Assembly: GCA_030673085.1 (NCBI GenBank)
Contig: DAOVFE010000062.1
Location: forward strand, 1-8,130
DNA from: Anaerolineales bacterium
Lineage (GTDB): Bacteria; Chloroflexota; Anaerolineae; Anaerolineales; E44-bin32
Length of the DNA: 8,130 nt
Direction: 5' to 3'
Shown here: one piece after another, positions 1 through 5,649 of the stretch
Layout of the letters: each line of letters starts with the position of its first letter
How positions within the stretch are numbered: the stretch's first letter is position 1
Notes under the pieces: model-generated
The model's database searches: none
The model's input: the letters and a program-made list of their open reading frames with translations, nothing else
What the model was told of the DNA's origin: nothing
Position numbers and translations under genes: made by a program

Positions 1-28
1 TTTCGACTTTTCAGATAGCCCCTTCTTC
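1..28. repeat. Left arm of 28-bp window-spanning inverted repeat
   Basis: These 28 bases match the reverse complement of 8088-8115 at 27 of 28 positions; the only difference is T at position 16. The core read outward is GGGGCTATCTGAAAAGTC, which resembles insertion-sequence terminal repeats in general style. The left copy starts at the window edge, so the similarity may extend further left. No transposase is present in the window. It may be the end of a multicopy element that bounds this segment on both sides. Confidence 0.6.
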
Positions 29-46
29 TAAGGAAAAAGCCATAAT

Positions 47-196
47 GGGGGCGGTAGCTCCCAAACCCACACTTTCCACTCATCCCTACAGCAAGTTGTT
101 GGGTTTCCTGGCTTTTTCCATGGGGCGGTAGCTCCCAAACCTGCACTTTCTACTCATCCCCACAGCAAGTTGTTGGGTTTCCTGGCTTTTTCCCAT
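47..196. repeat. Two tandem copies of a structured ~74-bp repeat
   Basis: Copy 1 runs about 47-120 and copy 2 about 122-194, offset 74 bp, with only four mismatches over roughly 69 aligned bases from positions 51 and 125. Each copy begins with a GC-rich hairpin closing a GGTA loop (47-52 pairs with 57-62, one G-T pair; a one-base-shorter stem in copy 2). In copy 1, AAACCCA at 63-69 can pair with TGGGTTT at 100-106. TGGCTTTTTCC at 109-119 is complementary to GGAAAAAGCCA at 32-42, and the same TGGCTTTTTCC recurs in copy 2. The array lies just downstream of the glutamine synthetase stop, so it could act in termination or mRNA 3'-end stability; a palindromic dispersed repeat is equally possible. 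Confidence 0.75.
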
Positions 197-202
197 GATT
201 CC

Positions 203-220
203 TCTCTTTTTCAACACCCT
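203..220 (+). repeat. Dispersed 18-bp repeat, copy 1
   Basis: TCTCTTTTTCAACACCCT here matches 17 of 18 bases of the reverse complement of 7755-7772, and also resembles 7709-7726. Flanking bases agree too: ATGATT lies just before it here and in the reverse complement of the 7755 copy, and CTCTG overlaps and follows the right edge in both. The copy lies between the tandem repeat and the 3' end of the glutamine synthetase gene. It may be a piece of a mobile-element end. Confidence 0.5.
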
Positions 221-242
221 CTGATTCTCTGATTTACAATTC

Positions 243-1661
243 TCAAACGTCAAAATACAGGGTCATCTCATAAGGATGAGGACGATTACGTACCGGATAA
301 CATTCAGCCTCCCGCTTATGGCTCACCCATATCTCGATCAACTCCTGGTTGAACACTCCGCCCTTCATAAGGAAATCGTGATCGGCTTCAAGCACACTGA
401 GCGCTTCGTCTAATGAGCGTGGAAGCTGCTTAATCTTTTTCCTTTCAGTATCGCTCCAGGCAAAAATATCTTTATCTATAGGACCAAAACCTGCCTCGGT
501 CGGATCAATCTTACGCTGTATCCCGTCCAATCCCGCCAATAGTTGGGCTGCTAAAGCCAGGTAAATATTGCAAGTAGCGTCAGGCGGCCGGAATTCAATC
601 CTTGTCGTATCGGGCTGGTGAGCATATTTCGGAATTCGTATCGCCGCGCTCCTGTTGCCAAGCGAATAAAACGCATTAACCGGAGCCTCGAAACCGGGTA
701 CTAACCGTCGATAAGAATTAGTGCTTGGGTTGGTTAATGCAAGCAGCGCTGGACCGTGACTGAGCAAACCCCCGATATAGTAGCGTGCCAGGTTACTCAG
801 GTGGCCATAACCCTCAGGGTCGTAGAAAAGATTCTTACCTTTCTTGCGAAGTTGTTGGTGGAAATGCATCCCGCTTCCCGCCATTCCATATAACGGTTTT
901 GGCATGAACGTAACTGTTTTTCCGCGAGCAACAGCTGTCATCTTGGACACATATTTAATCAACATTGAAGCGTCGCCAGCCTTCGCTAAACGCATCATCG
1001 ACGTTTCAATTTCAACTTGCCCCGCTCCGCCAGTCTCATGATGGTGATACTTGACCGGAATCCCCATCGCTTCAAGATGCTGCGCCATTTCAGCACGAAG
1101 GTTAAATAAACGATCCTTAGGTGGGATTGCATGATAGCCCCCGTCCGGTTTAATATGGTACCCCTGTCCCGGCTCGGAGCTACACCATTCCGCCTCCAAG
1201 GATTCGAAGCAATAGCCGGCCCGGTTAATACCATTTTCATAAGCCACGTTATCAAATACGTAGAATTCAAATTCCGGCCCCCAATAGCTTTCATCCGCGA
1301 TCCCGGTTTCAACCATATAAATTGAGGCGCGGTGAGCAATATTGCGCGGGTCATTAACAAAAGGAATATGGCTATCAGCTTCAAGCGTAGTACAAATGAA
1401 ACTGAGGGTTGGAACTTCCCAAAATGGATCTATCTGCCCCGTTGCCAGGTCGGGAATCAAGATCATATCCCCCGATTTTACGTTCTTCAACCCTACCGCC
1501 GAACCATCAAAACCAACTCCCAACTCCATAATCTCTGGTTTAAAACGGCCCGCCGGAAGCGTGAGGTGGTGCCAGCTTCCCCATAGGTCGCAAAATTTAA
1601 GATCGACCATCTTGATCTCTCGCTCGGCAATGAGGCGCTGCGCCTGATCAAAGGTCTCCAT
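243..1661 (-). CDS. glnA: Type I glutamine synthetase, adenylylation Tyr replaced by Phe
   Basis: A 472-aa glutamine synthetase (glutamate + ammonia + ATP to glutamine), cytoplasmic and dodecameric in this family. The N-terminal beta-grasp domain contains FDGSAVG (residues 51-57, with D52 as the catalytic Asp). The catalytic domain shows GPEFEFY (129-134, metal-binding Glu), HHHETGGAGQVEIE (206-219), TFMPKP (251-256), GSGMH (262-266), the flap PGFEAP (322-327), NRSAAIRIP (336-344) and RIEFR (354-358). The C-terminus ends HPYEMTLYFDV. Length fits the GSI-beta subgroup, but the segment aligned with the adenylylated DKNLY loop of enterobacterial GlnA reads IDKDIF, with F400 in place of Tyr397, so classical adenylylation is not expected. 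A good ribosome site (AGGAGG, 1670-1675, 8-nt gap) supports this start. The gene is divergent from the B12-protein gene. A related gamma-glutamyl ligase is less likely, because the core motifs are canonical. Confidence 0.93.
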   Translation of the reverse strand: METFDQAQRLIAEREIKMVDLKFCDLWGSWHHLTLPAGRFKPEIMELGVGFDGSAVGLKNVKSGDMILIPDLATGQIDPFWEVPTLSFICTTLEADSHIPFVNDPRNIAHRASIYMVETGIADESYWGPEFEFYVFDNVAYENGINRAGYCFESLEAEWCSSEPGQGYHIKPDGGYHAIPPKDRLFNLRAEMAQHLEAMGIPVKYHHHETGGAGQVEIETSMMRLAKAGDASMLIKYVSKMTAVARGKTVTFMPKPLYGMAGSGMHFHQQLRKKGKNLFYDPEGYGHLSNLARYYIGGLLSHGPALLALTNPSTNSYRRLVPGFEAPVNAFYSLGNRSAAIRIPKYAHQPDTTRIEFRPPDATCNIYLALAAQLLAGLDGIQRKIDPTEAGFGPIDKDIFAWSDTERKKIKQLPRSLDEALSVLEADHDFLMKGGVFNQELIEIWVSHKREAECYPVRNRPHPYEMTLYFDV

Positions 1662-1669
1662 TCCGAATT

Positions 1670-1675
1670 CCTCCT
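1670..1675 (-). promoter_or_regulatory. Ribosome binding site of glnA
   Basis: CCTCCT on the plus strand reads AGGAGG on the minus strand, 8 nt before the ATG at 1661-1659. It is a strong Shine-Dalgarno sequence and fixes the glutamine synthetase start. Confidence 0.85.
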
Positions 1676-1712
1676 GAAAGGCTGCTTGGTTTATTGCAAT
1701 ACTCCTTATCCA

Positions 1713-1725
1713 GTATACCGTATAC
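1713..1725. promoter_or_regulatory. Candidate operator: GTATAC-C-GTATAC
   Basis: Two perfect GTATAC palindromes separated by one base form a 13-bp symmetric site about 50 bp upstream of the glnA start. Position and symmetry suggest binding of a dimeric repressor; GntR-type regulators often use GTATAC-containing sites, but the regulator is not in the window. The assignment is inference only. Confidence 0.4.
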
Positions 1726-1745
1726 CCTCCGGCTCCTTCTCTAAT

Positions 1746-1751
1746 ATTATA
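1746..1751 (-). promoter_or_regulatory. Possible -10 element for glnA
   Basis: ATTATA on the plus strand reads TATAAT on the minus strand, a perfect -10 hexamer about 85 bp upstream of the glnA ATG. The sequence about 17 bp further upstream (TGGGAA) is a poor -35. If it is used, the GTATAC site at 1713-1725 would lie just downstream of the transcription start. Confidence 0.3.
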
Positions 1752-2059
1752 TTTGCCAGACTACACTATTCCCATGCCTTCCGTCGAGTGATCCTCTGCG
1801 AGTATATCGTGTAACACTCTGCTACTACAACTTCTTATAGCATAATCCGGCTTTATCCCTCATGTCCGGTTGCTAGTAAAACCGCTTGTATGCTCCTTTA
1901 AGTGAAGATGATTATCAGTACAGGTCCTTGCATGCTCTTGGATAAGTTTCACTATCGACTCCTCTGAACCCTCGGCGCTCATATCGCCAAGATTCACCAT
2001 TTCCGGCGCAATACATCACTCTAACGCCTACGATGCACATTCTTCGTTTATAATAGATA

Positions 2060-2143
2060 TGCATCTGTCTACTGAAAAAAGCTAACAACAACAGGAAAAG
2101 CCCTTTCTTGCATTTGAGAATTTTTCAGTAAAGTCATATGCAT
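2060..2143. repeat. Imperfect inverted repeat, ~84 bp
   Basis: TACTGAAAAA at 2070-2079 is perfectly complementary to TTTTTCAGTA at 2121-2130. Outside this stem both sides carry ATGCAT (2060-2065 and 2138-2143), separated from it by a 4-7 nt mismatched stretch. The loop is about 41 nt. It could be a small non-autonomous element or a hairpin of a decayed region; nothing shows a function. Confidence 0.5.
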
Positions 2144-2146
2144 TAA

Positions 2147-2257
2147 TCAGAAGGTCATCGGCAAAACTTCGCCATTCTTGAAGGTCAGCTTCATTCCGGC
2201 TGCTAGCATTGTGATTAATTCAGCCCATGGGGGACTGTAATATCTGTAAGGAGCAAA
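2147..2257 (-). pseudogene. Possible remnant of a gene 3' end (36 codons)
   Basis: Read on the minus strand, this frame is open for 36 codons between two stops and reads like real protein, ending in LTFKNGEVLPMTF. There is no start codon with a ribosome site at its 5' end. Upstream, other frames carry further short protein-like pieces, as expected from a frameshifted relic. I do not recognise the family. Confidence 0.25.
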
Positions 2258-2424
2258 TTAAGGCTCCCGCTATAAAGCGCATTTCGCTGAATGTCTAATA
2301 AACATCGAGCGGATTGAATCCTGACACGGCGAGATTTCCCTGGCAGCATTATCTTGCCCATCCTTGAATAATACGTTCCAGAAGATCTGCCAGCCGTACA
2401 GAAACAGGTGCTTAGCTGTGGTTC

Positions 2425-2446
2425 TTTGACAAGTCAAATCTATAAT
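2425..2446 (+). promoter_or_regulatory. Candidate operator and -10 for the B12-protein operon
   Basis: TTTGAC-AA-GTCAAA (2425-2438) is a perfect inverted repeat with 6-bp arms, directly followed by TATAAT (2441-2446), a perfect -10 hexamer. Transcription would start near 2453 and leave a leader of about 80 nt. No good -35 sits 16-18 bp upstream of the -10, and TTGACA inside the palindrome is too close (9 bp) to serve. This fits an activator-dependent or operator-overlapped promoter, but it is inference. Confidence 0.45.
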
Positions 2447-2519
2447 GGCTCTCTTATACACTTAGATGCAAAAATGATGGAATAGTAACTTTGCGTCCTT
2501 AGGTATCCCTTATTAGGTA

Positions 2520-2525
2520 GAAGGA
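2520..2525 (+). promoter_or_regulatory. Ribosome binding site of the B12 protein gene
   Basis: GAAGGA lies 6 nt upstream of the ATG at 2532 and supports this start. The B12-binding fold begins about ten residues in, as expected for a complete N-terminus. Confidence 0.75.
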
Positions 2526-2531
2526 ACAATT

Positions 2532-4184
2532 ATGGCAACGCAAGATACAAACAAGACTGTTGTTGCCGGGGCGCTCGGTGAATGCGTGCATGTCGCCGGC
2601 GTAATCAATTTTTTGCGGCTGGCGGAAAAAGCCGGCTGGCGATCCGTTTTCCTTGGGCCAGCCGTCTCAATTGATGCATTTATTCGAGCCGCAGAACGAG
2701 AAAATGCCGATCTCATCGGCGTATCCTATCGGTTGACGCCAGAGACTGGCGAGCGGCTTCTGGGCGCCTTCGCTGAAGCCGGCGATAAGCTGCATTCAGC
2801 CGGCGTTCGCTTCGTCTTCGGCGGTACGCCGCCGGTGGCCGAGCGGGCCCAAAAGCTCGGCTTCTTTGACCAAGTCTTCGATGGAAGTACTCCCGATGAG
2901 ACAGTTCTGGCATATCTCAAAGGGCAGTCGGCTAAGATCACGAGCACAGACAGCTATCCTCAAACCGCAATCGAAAGAATTAGCTGGAAGGCGCCTTACC
3001 CTATTTTACGCCACCATTTTGGCCTGCCGACGATGAATGCCAGTTTAAAGGGTGTAGCCAAGATTGCCAACGCCGCCGCACTAGACGTCATTTCGTTGGG
3101 GATTGATCAAGACGCCCAGGCCAACTTTTTCCATCCTGAACGACAGAATCCAGCGGCATTCGGTGCGGGCGGCGTTCCGGTTCGCAGCCCAGACGATTAT
3201 CGAGCGCTCTATCAGGCAAGCCGGTGCGGCAATTATCCATTGCTGCGCACCTATTCGGGTACCGACGATTTCATTCGCCTGGCGGAGATGTATATCCAGA
3301 CCATTAATATCGCTTGGTGCGCCATTCCCCTGTTTTGGTTCAATCAAATGGACGGGCGCGGTCCCTGGGATCTATTGGGGTCGATTCAAGAACATCAGAA
3401 AGTAATGGCATTCTACGGAAAACATAATATTCCGGTTGAGCTTAATGAGCCGCATCATTGGGGTATGCGCGACGCCCCGGATGTGATTTTTGTAGTCTCC
3501 GCTTTCCTCTCGGCCTACAACGCTCGCGCCTTCGGCGTCGGCGACTACATTGCCCAAATGATGTTCAATAGCCCTCCCGGGCTTTCCGACGCCATGGATC
3601 TGGCGAAGATGATCGCCTGTCTGCGCATTATCGAGCCGCTGGCCAACCCTTCCTTCCATATCTGGCGTCAGACCAGGACCGGATTGCTCAGCTACCCGCT
3701 TGATCCGACCAGAGCTCGTTCCCACCTGTCCGCCAGTGTATATGTTCAGATGGCTCTTCATCCACACATCATCCATGTAGTTGGCCATACCGAAGCGCAC
3801 CACGCCGCCACTGCCGACGACGTGATTGAAGCTTGTATCCTAGCTCGCCAAGCAATCAGCAACGCCCTACACGGCGCGCCGGATATGACCGCCGATCCCG
3901 CCGTCCAGGAACGGGCCAAGGAACTGATCGATGAAGCCCATGTCACTTTACATGCAATTGAGAGCCTCGCGGAGTCAAAGTCAGTCGATCCATTTACCGA
4001 TGCGGCGACGATCGCCCTCGCCGTTACCAAAGGCATACTCGACGCACCGCATCTTTATAACAACCCTTACGCTCGCGGCCAAATCACAACCCGTATCGAT
4101 CGACGCGGGGCTTGCATTGCAATAGATCCAAACTCTTCTAGACCATGGTCTGAACGCGAACGAATCATCTCGCTTGATCTTTAG
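2532..4184 (+). CDS. B12-binding/glutamate-mutase-E-like fusion protein
   Basis: A 550-aa cytoplasmic protein with two parts. Residues 8-130 look like a cobalamin-binding Rossmann domain: beta-1 and loop GECVHVAG (16-23, candidate Co-ligating H20), VSYRL (64-68) at the S-x-L position, and FGGTPP (96-101) near the nucleotide-tail pocket. Residues ~150-530 resemble the TIM-barrel catalytic subunit of glutamate mutase: FNQMDGRGPW (270-279), VELNEPHHWGMRDA (302-315), MMFNSPP (343-349), VVGHTEAHHAAT (416-427), and a tail GILDAP...GQITTRIDRRGA (501-527) like the MutE/GlmE C-terminus. In known glutamate mutase these are separate S and E subunits. The likely chemistry is AdoCbl-dependent radical rearrangement of an amino or carboxylic acid; the substrate is unknown. 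The canonical D of DxHxxG is C18 here. The 40-nt gap to the opine-dehydrogenase-like gene suggests co-transcription. I am sure of the B12 domain, less sure of the mutase kinship. Confidence 0.75.
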   Translation: MATQDTNKTVVAGALGECVHVAGVINFLRLAEKAGWRSVFLGPAVSIDAFIRAAERENADLIGVSYRLTPETGERLLGAFAEAGDKLHSAGVRFVFGGTPPVAERAQKLGFFDQVFDGSTPDETVLAYLKGQSAKITSTDSYPQTAIERISWKAPYPILRHHFGLPTMNASLKGVAKIANAAALDVISLGIDQDAQANFFHPERQNPAAFGAGGVPVRSPDDYRALYQASRCGNYPLLRTYSGTDDFIRLAEMYIQTINIAWCAIPLFWFNQMDGRGPWDLLGSIQEHQKVMAFYGKHNIPVELNEPHHWGMRDAPDVIFVVSAFLSAYNARAFGVGDYIAQMMFNSPPGLSDAMDLAKMIACLRIIEPLANPSFHIWRQTRTGLLSYPLDPTRARSHLSASVYVQMALHPHIIHVVGHTEAHHAATADDVIEACILARQAISNALHGAPDMTADPAVQERAKELIDEAHVTLHAIESLAESKSVDPFTDAATIALAVTKGILDAPHLYNNPYARGQITTRIDRRGACIAIDPNSSRPWSERERIISLDL

Positions 4185-4213
4185 CGACTTATATCCATTG
4201 AGTGCAAATAATT

Positions 4214-4218
4214 AGGAG
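4214..4218 (+). promoter_or_regulatory. Ribosome binding site of the opine-dehydrogenase-like gene
   Basis: AGGAG lies 6 nt before the ATG at 4225, within the 40-nt gap after the B12-protein stop. I see no promoter or terminator in that gap, which supports one transcript. Confidence 0.75.
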
Positions 4219-4224
4219 AATTAA

Positions 4225-5337
4225 ATGAGTAAAAAAACACACTATACGGTAATCGGAGCCGGCAATGGCGGCAAAGCTATGGCTGCCCATCTGGCCTTGA
4301 AAGGATTTCCGGTCACTCTTTATAACCGTACCAGCGCTCGCATTGCGGCAATAAAAGAATTAGGCAAGATCATGCTTGAGAGCTTCGAGGGTGGACCCCA
4401 TGGTTTCGGTGAGCTGAAAATGGTCACCTCCGATATCGGGGAAGCAGTTAAAGATGCAGATGTCATCATGGTTGTCATTCCATCTTCTGGCCATGCAAGT
4501 ATCGCCGCCAAAGTTGCCCGCTCACTCAAGGATGGGCAAATCATTATCCTCAACCCCGGCCGGACTGGCGGCGCGTTTGAATTCCACAAAGTGCTCAAGG
4601 ACATGGACTGCCAGGCTAAGATCACGATCGCTGAAACGGAAACCTTTATCTACGCCAGCCGTTCTGAAGGACCGGCAGAAGCCCGTATTTTCCGCATCAA
4701 GAATGCGGTCCCACTTGCAGCTCTCCCGGCGACCAAAACTCAGGAGGTGCTGGATGTAATCCATGAAGCCTACACTGAATTCATTGACGGGGTGAATGTT
4801 ATCCATACCGGTCTCAATAATATGGGCGCCATTTTTCATCCGGCGTTAGCGTTGCTCAACGCAGGGAGGATTGAATCCACATCTGGGGATTTCCAATTCT
4901 ATATCGACGGCGTTACGCCATCCACGGCTCGGGTGCTCGAGGCGCTCGATCGTGAGCGCGTCACCGTTGCCGCATCCCTCGGCGTCCGAGCTCGTACTGC
5001 AACCGAATGGCTCCAACTTGCCTACAACGTTCAGGGGGAAAATCTATACGAAGCCATCCAGAATCAGTCCGGCTATTACGGCATCAAGGCGCCTAATACA
5101 CTTCGGCATCGCTACATTTTCGAGGACGTCCCCATGAGTCTGGTCCCTATCGCGTCATTGGCCAAGCGCTATGGCGTCTCGGTGCGTGCGATGGAAAGCA
5201 TAATCCGCTTGGCGTGCATCACCCACAGCACCGATTACTGGCGCCGTGGCCGCACATTGGATAAGCTCGGCATCGAGAGATTAAGCGTTGGTGAGATTAC
5301 CCGCTTCGCTAATGAAGGTCTTGAATTCAATAATTAG
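4225..5337 (+). CDS. Octopine/nopaline dehydrogenase family oxidoreductase
   Basis: A 370-aa cytoplasmic NAD(P)-dependent dehydrogenase. The N-terminal Rossmann domain (5-~170) has GAGNGG (11-16, GxGxxG pattern), VTLYNR at the end of strand 2 (30-35, N/R rather than an acidic residue, which may favour NADP), VVIPSSGH (83-90) and LNPGRTGG (109-116). The helical C-terminal domain carries the opine-dehydrogenase signature: NNMGAIFHP (198-206, H205 as the catalytic His) and RYIFEDVP (296-303, R296 and D301 matching the Arg and Asp that complete the active site in N-(carboxyethyl)norvaline dehydrogenase). Family members reductively join an amino acid to a 2-oxo acid, but many genomic homologues have no known substrate. 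It follows the B12 mutase-like gene by 40 nt, so it probably forms or consumes that enzyme's substrate or product. Catalytic residues are intact and length is normal. It does not look like a sedoheptulose, ketopantoate or glycerol-3-phosphate reductase. Confidence 0.85.
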   Translation: MSKKTHYTVIGAGNGGKAMAAHLALKGFPVTLYNRTSARIAAIKELGKIMLESFEGGPHGFGELKMVTSDIGEAVKDADVIMVVIPSSGHASIAAKVARSLKDGQIIILNPGRTGGAFEFHKVLKDMDCQAKITIAETETFIYASRSEGPAEARIFRIKNAVPLAALPATKTQEVLDVIHEAYTEFIDGVNVIHTGLNNMGAIFHPALALLNAGRIESTSGDFQFYIDGVTPSTARVLEALDRERVTVAASLGVRARTATEWLQLAYNVQGENLYEAIQNQSGYYGIKAPNTLRHRYIFEDVPMSLVPIASLAKRYGVSVRAMESIIRLACITHSTDYWRRGRTLDKLGIERLSVGEITRFANEGLEFNN

Positions 5338-5433
5338 TCATCCACAATCGAAATGAGAATCCAACCCAAGAATTGAAAGTTGTTTATTAGGGGACGCAGA
5401 AAAAGAGGTGGAATAGCCGATCGCATAGAAGCA

Positions 5434-5455
5434 ACTCTCCGGCCATAGTGAGAGT
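5434..5455 (+). terminator. Weak hairpin downstream of the opine-dehydrogenase-like gene
   Basis: ACTCTC (5434-5439) pairs with GAGAGT (5450-5455) around a 10-nt loop, about 100 nt after the stop at 5337. It is followed by GTTAAAAAATTAG, not a run of T, so intrinsic termination on the plus strand is doubtful. Confidence 0.25.
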
Positions 5456-5472
5456 GTTAAAAAATTAGAAAT

Positions 5473-5496
5473 AATTTGCCTATTAGCTGGCAAATT
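5473..5496 (-). terminator. Hairpin, possible terminator of the cob operon
   Basis: AATTTGCC (5473-5480) pairs perfectly with GGCAAATT (5489-5496) around an 8-nt loop. Read on the minus strand, it lies about 155 nt past the cobU stop and is followed by a T-rich stretch ending in TTTTTT (5465-5460). The stem is AT-rich and the T-run is not immediate, so this is a weak candidate. Confidence 0.4.
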
Positions 5497-5649
5497 TAGG
5501 GTGGCTTATCCTTTCAGCGCCCAGCTTTATATTGAACTGCCTTCTTTTTTTTTCCAAGCTCATTCTTTGAGGATTCATGACGCCGGATTGCTTTAAACAT
5601 TCCATGGCTACCGGAGAAATCGTTCTGTGTGTGACCAAATGTGCAGGGC

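Larger units (their letters stand above)
1662..2531. other. 870-bp intergenic region without an intact gene
   Basis: This region separates the divergent glutamine synthetase and B12-protein genes. All frames are broken apart from short runs; the 63-codon minus-strand frame at 2270-2461 has no convincing ribosome site or recognisable motif. The region holds the two promoter regions, an imperfect inverted repeat (2060-2143) and a short protein-like reading frame ending at 2147. I saw no tRNA and none of the conserved blocks of a cobalamin riboswitch. Its size and broken frames suggest a decayed gene or element. Confidence 0.6.
5338..5649. other. Convergent intergenic spacer
   Basis: About 310 bp lie between the 3' ends of the opine-dehydrogenase-like gene and cobU. 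It contains two hairpins (5434-5455 and 5473-5496), a run of nine T at 5545-5553 with no clear stem before it, and only short open frames. I see no RNA gene. Confidence 0.6.

Noticed and set aside
995..1384. Minus-strand 129-codon frame inside glnA
   Set aside because: It is a shifted frame of the glutamine synthetase gene, with no motif and no ribosome site.
2426..2446. TTGACA plus TATAAT as a normal sigma-70 promoter
   Set aside because: The spacing is only 9 bp, far from the usual 16-18, so the TTGACA is better read as part of the palindrome.
2270..2461. Minus-strand 63-codon frame in the central gap
   Set aside because: It has no ribosome site or recognisable motif, and composition is not protein-like over most of its length. 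It is treated as part of the decayed region.
2160..2531. Cobalamin riboswitch upstream of the B12-protein gene
   Set aside because: I looked for the conserved B12-box and kissing-loop blocks. Only isolated fragments such as GGGGACTGTAA (2229-2239) appear, without the surrounding conserved elements.
3372..3803. Minus-strand 143-codon frame opposite the B12 protein gene
   Set aside because: It is an antisense shadow of a well-supported coding frame.
5541..5553. Run of nine T as an intrinsic terminator
   Set aside because: No stable stem precedes it on the plus strand, and on the minus strand it would be an A-run.
5483..5605. Minus-strand 40-codon frame after cobU (K/R-rich)
   Set aside because: No Shine-Dalgarno sequence precedes its ATG and its end overlaps the hairpin at 5473-5496. 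The frame extends back into cobU out of phase, so it is probably chance.
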